In this document: in pieces, positions 32,673 through 41,986 of the stretch | Numbering within the stretch: position 1 is the first letter of the stretch | How the letters are laid out: each line of letters starts with the position of its first letter | Assembly: GCA_900543025.1 (NCBI GenBank) | Contig: UQPP01000005.1 | Coordinates: forward strand, 13,532-77,531 | Length of the DNA: 64,000 nt | Direction: 5' to 3' | From: an uncultured Collinsella sp. | GTDB taxonomy: Bacteria; Actinomycetota; Coriobacteriia; Coriobacteriales; Coriobacteriaceae | Made by a program: the position numbers and the translations under genes | The notes under the pieces: generated by a model | What the model was told of the DNA's origin: nothing | Database searches by the model: none | The model's input: only the letters and a program-made list of their open reading frames with translations

Positions 32673-33388
32673 TGCAAAAGGCAATCTACACTACCGTCGG
32701 GATCGATGAGCTGTTGCCGCATGTGCAGGCGCTCAAAGGTACCGGCGCGCGCTTTGTGCAGATGCATGCCGAGCGCTGTGTGGACGACGGATCGTATCGC
32801 CTGGTCTATACGTTTATCGACGTTCGTGCTGCTCAGGAGCATATTGCGCAGGACGGCAGCTATGCGATCGAGAACCTGGTGGTTGAGGGCATCGACCAGT
32901 ATCAGGAGATTCCGTCCATCAGCTCGTACTATCCGGCGGTATTCCCGTTTGAAAACGAGGCGCACGACCTATTCGGTCTTGCCATCACCGATATGCAGGT
33001 TGACTTTAAGGGCTTTTTCTACCAGGTCTCGACTGCCGAACCCATGAGCGTTATCACGCCCGAGGTGAAGGCCGCGCGCGAGAAAGCCATGAAGGTGCGT
33101 GCCGCTGCCGAGGCCAAGGCGCGCAAGGCCGCGGCCGAAAAGGCCGCCGCGGCTGCGGCTGCTGCAGGGGAGGGTGCTGCGAGCGCCGGCGACGCCGCGG
33201 GCGCCGCTGCTCAGCCCGCTGCGGCTGCCGGCTCCGATACTCAGCATGACGATGCCGCTGCCAAGGCCGCGCTCAAGGCTGCTGAGATGGAGGCAAAGCT
33301 CGCCGCCATGGATCCCGAGAAAGCGGCCAAGGTCCGCGCGGCGCTTGCCGCCAAGGCCGCCCGCGACAAGCAGAAAAAGGAGGCGTAA
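32672..33388 (+). CDS. Group 4 hydrogenase NuoC-like subunit (EchD) with Ala/Lys-rich tail
   Basis: The first 125 residues match the 30-kDa NuoC/EchD family, including the SSYYPAVFPFENEAHDLFGL region that resembles the FPSA...ERE(V/A)YDLFGI signature. Its role is to bridge the small and large subunits. From about residue 130 to 238 the protein is an Ala/Lys/Glu-rich, probably helical tail (for example KARKAAAEKAAAAAAAAGEG) with no counterpart in typical EchD, which is near 125 residues. The translation start overlaps the EchC stop. Confidence 0.88.
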   Translation: MQKAIYTTVGIDELLPHVQALKGTGARFVQMHAERCVDDGSYRLVYTFIDVRAAQEHIAQDGSYAIENLVVEGIDQYQEIPSISSYYPAVFPFENEAHDLFGLAITDMQVDFKGFFYQVSTAEPMSVITPEVKAAREKAMKVRAAAEAKARKAAAEKAAAAAAAAGEGAASAGDAAGAAAQPAAAAGSDTQHDDAAAKAALKAAEMEAKLAAMDPEKAAKVRAALAAKAARDKQKKEA

Positions 33389-33393
33389 GGTCC

Positions 33394-34482
33394 ATGGCAC
33401 ATCGCTCCGTTATTCCGTTTGGCCCGCAGCACCCGGTGCTGCCCGAGCCGCTTCATCTGGACCTGGTGATCGAGGATGACCGCGTCATCGAGGCAATTCC
33501 GCAGATCGGCTTTGTGCACCGCGGACTCGAGAAGCTCACCGAAAAGCGCGACATGCATCAGTTTGGCTACATCGCCGAGCGCATCTGCGGCATTTGCGCC
33601 GTGGGCCACAGCTGCGGCTATGCCAGCGCCTGCGAGCGCATGCTCGACATCGAGGTGCCCGGCCGTGTGCAGTATATCCGCACCATTTTGCACGAGCTTT
33701 CGCGCATCCACTCGCATCTGCTGTGGCTGGGCCTGCTCGCCGACGCCTTTGGCTTCGAGGCGCTGTTCTATCGGTCATGGACCCTGCGCGAGCAGATACT
33801 CAAGATTTTTGAGAGCACTTGCGGCGGGCGCGTGATTCTGTCGATTAACGAGATCGGCGGCCTTAAGCACGATATCGAGGACTCCGAGCTGGCGGGCATT
33901 GTCCAGACGCTCGATGCCATGCGTCCTGGCTACGAGGCCCTGGTGCATACGTTTTTGGACGACAACAGCTGCGGCGAGCGCCTGCACAGCGTGGGCGTGA
34001 TCAGCAAGAAGGACGCGTTGGATCTGTCGATGGTCGGTCCGTTTGGACGCGCCTCGGGCGTGGACTACGACGTGCGCATGTTCGGTGACGGTGCCTATGC
34101 GGATCTGGCCGCGTTTGAACCTATCGTTGCTAGCGATGGCGACTGCTATGCCCGCTGCCAGGTGCGTTGTGCCGAGGTCACACAGGCCATGGACATCATC
34201 AAGGAGCTTGTGGGCAAAATTCCGCACGACGGAATCGGCGGGCGCACCAAGCTCACACCGGCCGACGGCGCGTGCGGCGAGGTCGTGATTGAGCAGCCGC
34301 GTGGCGAGGCGTATTACTATGTGCGCGGCAACGGCACCAAGAACCTGGACCGCTTCCGCGTGCGCACGCCGACGTCGCAAAACCTGGCGGGTCTGACGCA
34401 TGCGCTGCAGGGCGTGCTCCTTGCCAACGTGCCCATGATTATCCTGACCATCGACCCCTGCATTAGCTGCACGGAAAGGTAG
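33394..34482 (+). CDS. Group 4 [NiFe] hydrogenase large subunit (EchE-like)
   Basis: This 362-residue catalytic subunit keeps both nickel-binding motifs: N-terminal ERICGICAVGHS (C65, C68) and C-terminal DPCISCTER (C356, C359). It is therefore a hydrogenase and not a NuoD-type complex I subunit, which lacks these cysteines. The protein ends three residues after the last Cys, so there is no C-terminal extension for a maturation protease to remove. It reduces protons with electrons from ferredoxin through the EchF and EchC clusters. An AAGGAGGCGTAAGGTCC site precedes the ATG. No hyp maturation genes lie in the window. Confidence 0.94.
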   Translation: MAHRSVIPFGPQHPVLPEPLHLDLVIEDDRVIEAIPQIGFVHRGLEKLTEKRDMHQFGYIAERICGICAVGHSCGYASACERMLDIEVPGRVQYIRTILHELSRIHSHLLWLGLLADAFGFEALFYRSWTLREQILKIFESTCGGRVILSINEIGGLKHDIEDSELAGIVQTLDAMRPGYEALVHTFLDDNSCGERLHSVGVISKKDALDLSMVGPFGRASGVDYDVRMFGDGAYADLAAFEPIVASDGDCYARCQVRCAEVTQAMDIIKELVGKIPHDGIGGRTKLTPADGACGEVVIEQPRGEAYYYVRGNGTKNLDRFRVRTPTSQNLAGLTHALQGVLLANVPMIILTIDPCISCTER

Positions 34483-34489
34483 GCGCGGC

Positions 34490-34831
34490 ATGAGTTTGCT
34501 GACATTTGCCAAGACGGCCTTGGGCTCTATGGTCAAGCAGCCGGTCACGGTGTGCTATCCGCAGGAGAAGCTCGCGGCACCCGAGCGACTGCGCGGGCAC
34601 ATCGTTAACGACATGGACGTGTGCATTTGCTGCGGCATGTGCGCGCGCCGCTGCCCGGCGGGCGCGCTCGCGGTCGATCGCAAGGGTGGAACGTGGTCGA
34701 TCGACCCGTATGCCTGCGTGGTGTGCGGCGAGTGCATCGAGAGCTGTCCCAAGCACTGCCTGACTATGGACACCGCTCGTACTCCAGTTGCGGCGGATAA
34801 GACTCCCACGGTGGAAACCAAGCCGGAGTAG
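34490..34831 (+). CDS. Group 4 hydrogenase ferredoxin-like subunit (EchF)
   Basis: This 113-residue polyferredoxin has two [4Fe-4S] motifs: C45-x2-C48-x2-C51-x3-C55-P and C76-x2-C79-x2-C82-x3-C86-P. It is the probable electron entry point from soluble ferredoxin to the hydrogenase core. It resembles EchF/HycF/NuoI. It starts 7 bp after the large subunit, is the last gene of the operon, and is followed by a G+C-rich hairpin at 34864-34897. Confidence 0.93.
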   Translation: MSLLTFAKTALGSMVKQPVTVCYPQEKLAAPERLRGHIVNDMDVCICCGMCARRCPAGALAVDRKGGTWSIDPYACVVCGECIESCPKHCLTMDTARTPVAADKTPTVETKPE

Positions 34832-34863
34832 CTCTGGAATGGGGCTGGTATAGCGCTGGAATA

Positions 34864-34897
34864 GGGGCCGGTGGGGCAAAAATGCCCCACCGGCCCC
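34864..34897 (+). terminator. Hairpin after the hydrogenase operon
   Basis: GGGGCCGGTGGGGCA (34864-34878) pairs perfectly with TGCCCCACCGGCCCC (34883-34897). No T-run follows, so its efficiency as a terminator is uncertain. Confidence 0.6.
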
Positions 34898-34929
34898 GCG
34901 CTTAAACGCGCGGCGGAGCCGCCGTGAAC

Positions 34930-35081
34930 AAAACTATGCCGGTTTACGGGGCTGGATAGCGAACCTCCGACCATATAGAAAACCGCAAAAACAAAACCGC
35001 AGGTAGATAGCCTGCCGTTTTCCAAAAAATGAAGGTATGGATGAGGGTCCCGACTTTAGCCCCGTAAACCGGCATAGTTTT
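34930..35081. repeat. 152-bp palindromic element, type C, cluster 2
   Basis: AAAACTATGCCGGTTTACGG with its continuation GGCT (34930-34953) is mirrored exactly at 35058-35081. An inner AAAACCGCAGG...CCTGCCGTTTT hairpin lies at about 34999-35027. The 730-bp gap 34832-35561 holds this element, the type D element at 35176, two GGACGGAGGAAAACGG tags (about 35121 and 35360) and the adhesin upstream region. Confidence 0.9.
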
Positions 35082-35175
35082 GAAATAGCACCATATCCGT
35101 AACAGCCCTTTAACTCCCGTGGACGGAGGAAAACGGACCATTTTGGCCTTGCGAGGGCTGCCGCGTGACCCGTCT

Positions 35176-35335
35176 GCCACGAAATGGGCCCATCTACTAC
35201 GTTTAGGCGGCAGCCCTCGACCACGTCAAGTAATGCGAAATGAAAACCGCAGGTAGAACGCTTGCGGTCTTTCATGAAAAGCGGCTATGGTCGGGGGTAT
35301 CGAGTCAAACGTAGTAGATGGCCCGATTTCGTGGC
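35176..35335. repeat. 160-bp palindromic element, type D, cluster 2
   Basis: GCCACGAAATGGGCCCATC...ACGTTTA and the inverse ending TTTCGTGGC at 35335 bound the element. The interior has ACCGCAGGTAGAACGC and GGTATCGAGTCAAACG, as in the copy at 41987. A GGGGACGGAGGAAAACGG tag follows at about 35356. Confidence 0.9.
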
Positions 35336-35429
35336 GAGCGTTACCAACTGATCCCCCGGGGACGGAGGAAAACGGATCATTTTGACCTGTTGGCTCCGAG
35401 TCGCATCCGTTTTCCTGCGAAAACTCTCG

Positions 35430-35544
35430 TGTCTCAACTTTGGTGAGACATTTGTCTCACGCCCAAAATCAAATCTGGAACGTGTGTCACCTGCCCTAAT
35501 TGTGTCTCATTTCGTAACTTTAGGCTGATGCAAGGTCTGAGACC
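35430..35544 (+). promoter_or_regulatory. Repeated TGTCTCA motifs upstream of the adhesin gene
   Basis: TGTCTCA occurs at 35430-35436 and 35453-35459, as its inverse TGAGACA at 35444-35450, and again as TGTGTCTCA ending 35509. Related GTCTGAGAC and GGAGACAC lie nearer the start. The 35430/35444 pair forms a 7-bp inverted repeat. They could be operator sites for the adhesin promoter. No clear -35/-10 pair was identified. Confidence 0.45.
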
Positions 35545-35561
35545 GCGAGAAGGGAGACACG

Positions 35562-38500
35562 ATGGGTAAGTACACGAGGGGTCTCTTGGCGGTGATACTG
35601 GCCGTAGTGCTGGTGTTGCCAGCCGCAGCATTCGCCATGCTGCCCGAGGCCAACGCCAGGTCCAGCACAGGAATGGACGGACCGATAATGACCGGAAAGG
35701 TCGCCGACCCCGACACCAGCGGTCGCTGGGAAATCTGGGCGGCAGGCCACGGTGGCAATAAGGTAACGACCCAAAACGTCGGTCGAATCTGGACCGACAA
35801 GACGGTCAAGGCAACCGAGGAAAACGAAGAGTCGGACTTTTTGACCACGCTTTCGGCGATGTCCTCGACGTCTAATTCAACCGTGACGGTTACCACGCCG
35901 CTCGACATCGTGATGGTGCTGGATGCCTCTGGCTCGATGGATCATGAGATGGGCGGTGGAGATCCCACCAGGCGCATCGATGCGCTGGAGAGCGCTGCCA
36001 GCAGCTTCATCGACGCCATTGCCAAACAAAACGAGGGCATCGAGGGCGTGGATAGGCAGCATAAGGTTGCTATCGTTAAGTTTGCGGGCAAGACGTCCAA
36101 CAATATCGGCAACGAGACGTATCGTGACGGAGGATACACCTACAATTACACACAGGTTATGAAAGACCTGACCGATTGCTCCGGCGGCAACGTGAAAGCT
36201 CTTAAGCATAGGATTGCCCAGATTACACCCGCTGGTGCAACGCGCGCCGACAATGGTCTGCAGCTGGCAGAGGGTATCACTTCTGGTCGCGCGGACGCCA
36301 AGAAGATTGTTGTGTTCTTTACCGACGGCACGCCAACGAAAATTGACAAGTTTGATCCTACGGTTGCTAACGCTGCCGTGGCGGCTGCCAAGAACATGAA
36401 GGACAGCAAGGCCACCGTTTATACTATCGGCATCTTTGATGGCGCGGATCCCAGCGCTGGTATCCAGGATTCGGGAAAAAGCCAAAAAGAGAACAAGTTC
36501 ATGCAGGCCGTTTCGAGCAACTACCCCAATGCCACGGCATGGGATACCCACGGCACACGCGCGGAAAACTCCGACTACTACAAGTCGGCGACCAATGCAG
36601 AAGAGCTCAAGAAGGTCTTCGACGACATCTCACAGGCCATTACGTCGGAGCCGCCTTATCCGACCGAAATCCACAAGGGCTACGACGAGACCAAGTCCGG
36701 CTACATCACGTTTACCGATGAGCTGGGCGACTTTATGCAGGTCGACGGATTTACCGAAGTCGTCATCAACGGCACGCCGTTTACCGAGGCGAGCAAGACG
36801 GTCAACAAAGAAACCAATACCGACACCTACGAGTTCGCCGGCAAGGCAAAAGACCTGCTCATTACCGTGCAGCGTGCCGGCGACGACAATCCCCAGAAGG
36901 GCGATACCGTAACGGTCAACATTCCCGCGTCGTTGATTCCTCTGAGTCACTTTAAGACCGTAGACGGCAAGCTTTCGGTCGATACCGTTAAGCCCATCCA
37001 GGTGAAGTATGCCTCGAGCGTGAAGAAGGGCGCACTCGACAACCTGTTTACGCCCGAGAAGGTAACGGGGCTCAAGGATTACATCGAGAGCAATACGGCT
37101 GTTGCCAACGGCGCCAAGACCGTGAGCTTCTACGCGAACAAGTGGAGCGGTGGTGCGTTGGGTGATACGGTCGCGACCTTTGAGCCGGCCGACACCAACC
37201 GCTACTACTACTTCCAGAAGCAGACTCCCATTTACGCGGATAAGGACTGCACGCAGCCTGCAAAGAATTCGCTGGCAGATACCGGCACCTATTACTACAA
37301 GGATGAGTTTGAGGAGCAGGGCGCGAACGGTGAGGCCAAGTCTGCCACCGCCGTCATCGAGTTTATCGGCCGCGACGCTGCCAAGTTTGACGGCGCTATA
37401 GTTGCCGACAAGGACGGAAACCTGTCGTTTAGCGTGGGAACCGCGCGCCTGGCCTTTATCGACGAGCTCCACACCGCCAAGAAGAGCGTGGGCGACAACA
37501 ACACCGGCACCGCGACCGACGTTCTCAACCCCAAGTGGAACAACATGTCCGCCAAGGCAGCTGCGACGCATGTCAATTCCTACCTGGGCAACAACGGCAA
37601 GATCAGCTTTGCGTATGACATGACGCCGGCAATGGTGAACACCAAGGCCAGCTTTGGTCTAACCAAGGTGCTCGAGGGCCGCGCTTGGACGGATACGGAC
37701 ACGTTTGAGTTTGGGCTGACGTCCGAGGGCAATGCTCCGATGCCTGCGACTACGACTGCGATCGTGCACGGGGCCGACCTGGACGACAAGGGCAAGGCTG
37801 CCATCGACTTCGGCACGATTGAATACACCGAGCCTGGCACGTACGTCTACAAGGTTAGCGAAAAGCACGCCGGGACCACGATTGACGGCATTGCCTACAG
37901 CGGTAGCGTCGCGGAGATCACCGTGACGGTGACGCCCAACAAGAAGGGTGAGCTCAGCGCCGCTGTGAAGGTGGCCTGGAGTGAAGCCGAAGTGACCGAG
38001 TTCAAGAACGTCTACGCTGCGGATCCTGTTGAGTCCAGCGTTACCGACCAGATTACCGTGGCCAAGTCCCTGACCGGGCGCGACTTGACGGAAGGCGAGT
38101 TCAGTTTTGAGCTGCGCGAGGTTAAGGGCGAGGACTCTGAGCTTATCGAGACCGTTGCGAACGCCGCCGACGGCAAGGTGACGTTCAGTGCCATCAAGTA
38201 CACCGAGATCGGCCAGCACACCTACAAGCTGCATGAGGTTAAGGGCAACGCCGGCGGTATTGACTACGATGACGCGGTCTACACCATCGTGACGACCATC
38301 GCCGATAACGGCAAGGGCCAGCTGGTTGCCACGCACGAGCTGAAGGACGCCAAGGACGTCAAGAGCATCGAGTTCAAGAACGTCTACACCACGAATGCTG
38401 CCGAGGTATCACTTGTGGGCAAGAAGAACCTGCAGGTCGCCGACGGCTTGACCCCGGCTGACATTGCCGGCAAGTTCACCTTTACCGTGACCGGTGAAGA

Positions 38501-41500
38501 TGGTGCACCCATGCCCGCGAACGCGAGCGTGACCAATCATGCCAAGGGCAAGGTCGACTTTGGCAAGATCACCTTTACGCTCGACGACCTTAACAAGGCT
38601 CTGGGCGAGAAGCCCGAGAAGCGCGAGCACACCTTTACCTACACCGTGACCGAGTTCGGCGAGGTCGCTGGCGTGACCAACGACGCCAAGCTGTCGCGCG
38701 AGGTTTCCTTCACCGTGACTGATGACGGCAAGGGCAATCTGAAAGTATCCCACAAGCCGGACGGCGATGTGGCATTTACGTTCACCAATACCTATAACGT
38801 GACGCCTGTCGAGACGAGCGTCACCGACCAGATTACCGCGAACAAGGTTCTGACCGGGCGTGAGCTTGCTGCCGGCGAGTTCTCCTTTGAGCTGGTCGAG
38901 GGCGACAAGGTCGTCGCCAAGGGCACTAACGCTGCCGACGGCACGATTGCCATGGACAAAACCATTTACGACAAACCCGGCGAGCACACCTACACGCTGC
39001 GCGAGGTCAACGGCGGAACCATCAGCAAGGGCATCACGTACGGCGACGCCAAGTACACCATCGAGACCACCATTACCGACAAGGGCGATGGCACGCTCAA
39101 GGCTGAGCATGTCCTGAAGGACGCCACGGCTGCGACCTTCAGGAACACTTACAGCGTGACCCCGACCGATGCAGAGCTCGACTTTGACCTGAGCAAGGCC
39201 ATCGACGGTCGCGAGTGGACGGATGGGGACGAGTTCAGCTTTACCATTACCGCCCCCGATGGCGCCCCGCTACCCGATCCTGCAACCGTAACCGTGAGCA
39301 AGCACGATGCGAAGGACGACATTGCCGCCATCAAGTTCGGCAAGATTCGCTACACGGCTGCCGGAACCTACAAGTACGAGATCCGCGAGAACGCGGGCAA
39401 TACGGTCGGCATGACGTATGACTCCCACGTCGCGACCGCCGAAGTAACCGTGACCGAGGACGGCGATGGCAACCTGACCGCCAACGTCACCAAGAAGGAA
39501 AACGGACGCTTTACCAACACGTACCGCACTGAGCTTAACTACACCGCGGCCGGCGGTCTGTGGCTCAGCAAGTATCTGGACGGCCGCCCCATGACCGAGG
39601 GTCAGTTCACCTTTACCGTGACACCCGCTGACGACGCTTCGGCTCGCGCGCTCGGTCTGCTGCCCGGGGCTAATAGCTTCAAGTCCCCCGCAGCGGCAGA
39701 GGCAACGGTCGGACTGATCGACATTCTGTCTGGTCATGAGGTTAAATTTACGCAGGCTGACGCCGGCAAGACCTTCAAGTACACCGTGGCCGAAAAGAAC
39801 GACGGCCAGCCCGGTTACACCTACGATGACGCCGTACGCACGGTGACGATCGCCATCGCCGACGACACCGCCGGTACGCTCACTGCTACGACGACCGTTT
39901 CCGGTGGTCCCGAGGGCACGCATGAGACGGTCCACAAGAGTGGCGAGAACAAGGTCGAGAAGGCCCTGGTGCCGTTCCACAACAGTTACAGCGCTATGAC
40001 CAACACGCCTGGTGGTACCGCTGCTCAGGTCGTTGCCACCAAGACTCTGACCGGTCGCCCGATGGCCGACGGCGAGTTCTGGTTCGGCATCGCCTATCAG
40101 GGTGAGCTTGTGGCATACGAAAACCTCAAGCCCAATATCGGCGGGCACGTGAGCTTTGATACGCTGCACTACGACACCAAGATGCTTGCTAATCTTGAGG
40201 CTGCTGGGCTTGCTTATCGTACCGATAAGGACGGCAAGCTTGCCTGGACCATTAACTACACGGCCTACGAAGATTTATTCGGGCTGCCGAATGGCGTTTC
40301 CGCTACAACGTGGAGCTTTGGCTTTAAGGTTATCGTCGTCGACAACGGTGACGGTACCCTGACGGCGACGGTCGACTACGGCGGCGTCGAGCCCTTGTTC
40401 GAGAACGCCTACGGCGCCGACGCCGTGGATGCCGCGCTCACCGGTACTAAGAAGCTCCAGGTTGCCGAGGGCCTGACCCCAGCCGACATCACGGGTAAGT
40501 TCACCTTTACCGTGACCGCCGACGAGGCAGGTGCCCCGATGCCCGAACGCACGACCGTAACCAACGACGCAGCCGGTAACGTGGACTTTGGCAAGATCCA
40601 CTTTACGCTCGAGGACCTCAACCGCGCTCTGGGCGTGACGGACGATGCGACCGATAAGGCCGAGGCAGACGAAGCTGACGACGTCGACGCTGACGAGGCA
40701 GAGGCCGGCGCCGACGCTGATGCCAACGCTGACGAGCCCGGCGACGAGTCCGAGCCTGCGGCCCCCACCGCTCCGCGCTCGCACACCTTTGCCTATACGG
40801 TGACCGAGACCGGCAGCGCCCCTGGCGTGACCAACGATGCCAACGCTACGCGCAAGGTTTCCTATACCGTGACTGACGACGGCACCGGACATCTGAGCGT
40901 CAAGCGCGAAGGCGACGACGGTGCTGCCTTCACGTTCACCAACACCTACAGCGTGGCGCCTACCGATTCTTCCGTGACCGATCAGGTCAAGACGGTCAAG
41001 CGTCTGACCGGACGCGACCTTGCAGCTGGCGAGTTCACGTTTGATCTGCTCGAGGACGACGTGGTTGTCGCAAGCGGCGCCAACGACGCCAACGGCACTG
41101 TGACACTGAGCCCGATTCGCTACGAGGCGCCCGGCACGCACACGTACACGCTGCGCGAGGCTTGCCCCAACGCGCTCGGCCTGTACAAGGGCGTCACCTA
41201 TGACGGCACGACCTACACCGTCGTGACCACCGTCTCCGACAATGGTGATGGCACGCTGACCGCGGCGCACAAGCTCGAGGGAGCTACCGAGTCGGCTGGC
41301 TTTACCAACAAGTATCACGCCATGCCCACGCAGGTCTCCATCGGCGCCATCAAGGTGCTCGAGGGACGCGAGCTCAAGAAGGACGAGTTTAGCTTTAAGC
41401 TCGTTGGCGAGGACATCGAGTCCACCGTCACCAACGATGCCGACGGCAAGATCGGCTTCGACAAGTTCGAGTACGACGAGCCCGGTACGCACGTCTACAC

Positions 41501-41849
41501 CATCAGCGAGGTCAAGGGCGACGAGGTCGGTATGACCTACAACAAGTCCGTCTTTACCGTGACCGTCAACGTGGTCGATGACGGCGAGGGCAACCTCAAG
41601 GCGAACGTCGCCTTTACCAAGGGCGACAAGAGCGTCGAGGGTATCGTGTTCAACAACACGTACAAGAAGCCCGAGACGCCCGTGCCGACGCCCGATCCCG
41701 GCACGCCCAAGACCGTGACGAATATCGTCAAGACGGTCAAGGGTTTCCTGCCCACCACGGGTGACCAGCAGGCCGCCGCTCTGCTTATGACATTTGTCAT
41801 CGCCATGGCCGGCGTCGGAGCCCTGGTCTGGGGTATCCGTAAGCGCTAG
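35562..41849 (+). CDS. Giant LPXTG-anchored adhesin: VWA domain plus about ten pilin-type isopeptide repeats
   Basis: This 2095-residue surface protein has a signal peptide (TRGLLAVILAVVLVLPAAAFA) and a von Willebrand A domain (about residues 113-375) with the metal site DASGS starting at D121. A region without recognised motifs follows, then about ten repeats from residue 690 on. Each repeat opens with a Lys-containing strand and the pattern (L)xGRxLxxGEFxFxL and ends in FxNxY, as in Spy0128-type pilin domains that form internal Lys-Asn isopeptide bonds. Starts are near residues 695, 826, 947, 1085, 1203, 1325, 1487, 1624, 1802 and 1924. An acidic insert (about 1690-1730) lies in repeat 8. 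The C-terminus has a Pro-rich linker, LPTTG (about residue 2062), a membrane helix and RKR, so it is a sortase substrate. No sortase is adjacent. Confidence 0.95.
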   Translation: MGKYTRGLLAVILAVVLVLPAAAFAMLPEANARSSTGMDGPIMTGKVADPDTSGRWEIWAAGHGGNKVTTQNVGRIWTDKTVKATEENEESDFLTTLSAMSSTSNSTVTVTTPLDIVMVLDASGSMDHEMGGGDPTRRIDALESAASSFIDAIAKQNEGIEGVDRQHKVAIVKFAGKTSNNIGNETYRDGGYTYNYTQVMKDLTDCSGGNVKALKHRIAQITPAGATRADNGLQLAEGITSGRADAKKIVVFFTDGTPTKIDKFDPTVANAAVAAAKNMKDSKATVYTIGIFDGADPSAGIQDSGKSQKENKFMQAVSSNYPNATAWDTHGTRAENSDYYKSATNAEELKKVFDDISQAITSEPPYPTEIHKGYDETKSGYITFTDELGDFMQVDGFTEVVINGTPFTEASKTVNKETNTDTYEFAGKAKDLLITVQRAGDDNPQKGDTVTVNIPASLIPLSHFKTVDGKLSVDTVKPIQVKYASSVKKGALDNLFTPEKVTGLKDYIESNTAVANGAKTVSFYANKWSGGALGDTVATFEPADTNRYYYFQKQTPIYADKDCTQPAKNSLADTGTYYYKDEFEEQGANGEAKSATAVIEFIGRDAAKFDGAIVADKDGNLSFSVGTARLAFIDELHTAKKSVGDNNTGTATDVLNPKWNNMSAKAAATHVNSYLGNNGKISFAYDMTPAMVNTKASFGLTKVLEGRAWTDTDTFEFGLTSEGNAPMPATTTAIVHGADLDDKGKAAIDFGTIEYTEPGTYVYKVSEKHAGTTIDGIAYSGSVAEITVTVTPNKKGELSAAVKVAWSEAEVTEFKNVYAADPVESSVTDQITVAKSLTGRDLTEGEFSFELREVKGEDSELIETVANAADGKVTFSAIKYTEIGQHTYKLHEVKGNAGGIDYDDAVYTIVTTIADNGKGQLVATHELKDAKDVKSIEFKNVYTTNAAEVSLVGKKNLQVADGLTPADIAGKFTFTVTGEDGAPMPANASVTNHAKGKVDFGKITFTLDDLNKALGEKPEKREHTFTYTVTEFGEVAGVTNDAKLSREVSFTVTDDGKGNLKVSHKPDGDVAFTFTNTYNVTPVETSVTDQITANKVLTGRELAAGEFSFELVEGDKVVAKGTNAADGTIAMDKTIYDKPGEHTYTLREVNGGTISKGITYGDAKYTIETTITDKGDGTLKAEHVLKDATAATFRNTYSVTPTDAELDFDLSKAIDGREWTDGDEFSFTITAPDGAPLPDPATVTVSKHDAKDDIAAIKFGKIRYTAAGTYKYEIRENAGNTVGMTYDSHVATAEVTVTEDGDGNLTANVTKKENGRFTNTYRTELNYTAAGGLWLSKYLDGRPMTEGQFTFTVTPADDASARALGLLPGANSFKSPAAAEATVGLIDILSGHEVKFTQADAGKTFKYTVAEKNDGQPGYTYDDAVRTVTIAIADDTAGTLTATTTVSGGPEGTHETVHKSGENKVEKALVPFHNSYSAMTNTPGGTAAQVVATKTLTGRPMADGEFWFGIAYQGELVAYENLKPNIGGHVSFDTLHYDTKMLANLEAAGLAYRTDKDGKLAWTINYTAYEDLFGLPNGVSATTWSFGFKVIVVDNGDGTLTATVDYGGVEPLFENAYGADAVDAALTGTKKLQVAEGLTPADITGKFTFTVTADEAGAPMPERTTVTNDAAGNVDFGKIHFTLEDLNRALGVTDDATDKAEADEADDVDADEAEAGADADANADEPGDESEPAAPTAPRSHTFAYTVTETGSAPGVTNDANATRKVSYTVTDDGTGHLSVKREGDDGAAFTFTNTYSVAPTDSSVTDQVKTVKRLTGRDLAAGEFTFDLLEDDVVVASGANDANGTVTLSPIRYEAPGTHTYTLREACPNALGLYKGVTYDGTTYTVVTTVSDNGDGTLTAAHKLEGATESAGFTNKYHAMPTQVSIGAIKVLEGRELKKDEFSFKLVGEDIESTVTNDADGKIGFDKFEYDEPGTHVYTISEVKGDEVGMTYNKSVFTVTVNVVDDGEGNLKANVAFTKGDKSVEGIVFNNTYKKPETPVPTPDPGTPKTVTNIVKTVKGFLPTTGDQQAAALLMTFVIAMAGVGALVWGIRKR

Positions 41850-41861
41850 GCACGTCGACAG

Positions 41862-41887
41862 CGCCCGGGGCCAAAAGGCCCCGGGCG
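41862..41887 (+). terminator. G+C-rich hairpin just after the adhesin stop
   Basis: CGCCCGGGGCC and GGCCCCGGGCG pair perfectly around AAAA. No T-run follows. Confidence 0.55.
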
Positions 41888-41924
41888 GCCGGCAGGGCTA
41901 AATCCCGACCTACTCCTACCCCCA

Positions 41925-41965
41925 GCCGCCACGGAGGCATCTCCCTCCTCCGTGGTGGCGCTTTT
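41925..41965 (+). terminator. Rho-independent terminator of the adhesin gene
   Basis: GCCGCCACGGAGG (41925-41937) pairs with CCTCCGTGGTGGC (41947-41959), followed by GCTTTTG. Confidence 0.75.
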
Positions 41966-41986
41966 GTGCGTTGGGGAGGAGGGCGC

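Noticed and set aside
35400..35561. Invertible (phase-variable) promoter in front of the adhesin
   Set aside because: The only inverted repeats are 7 bp and close together. No longer inverted pair spanning a promoter and no adjacent invertase gene were seen.
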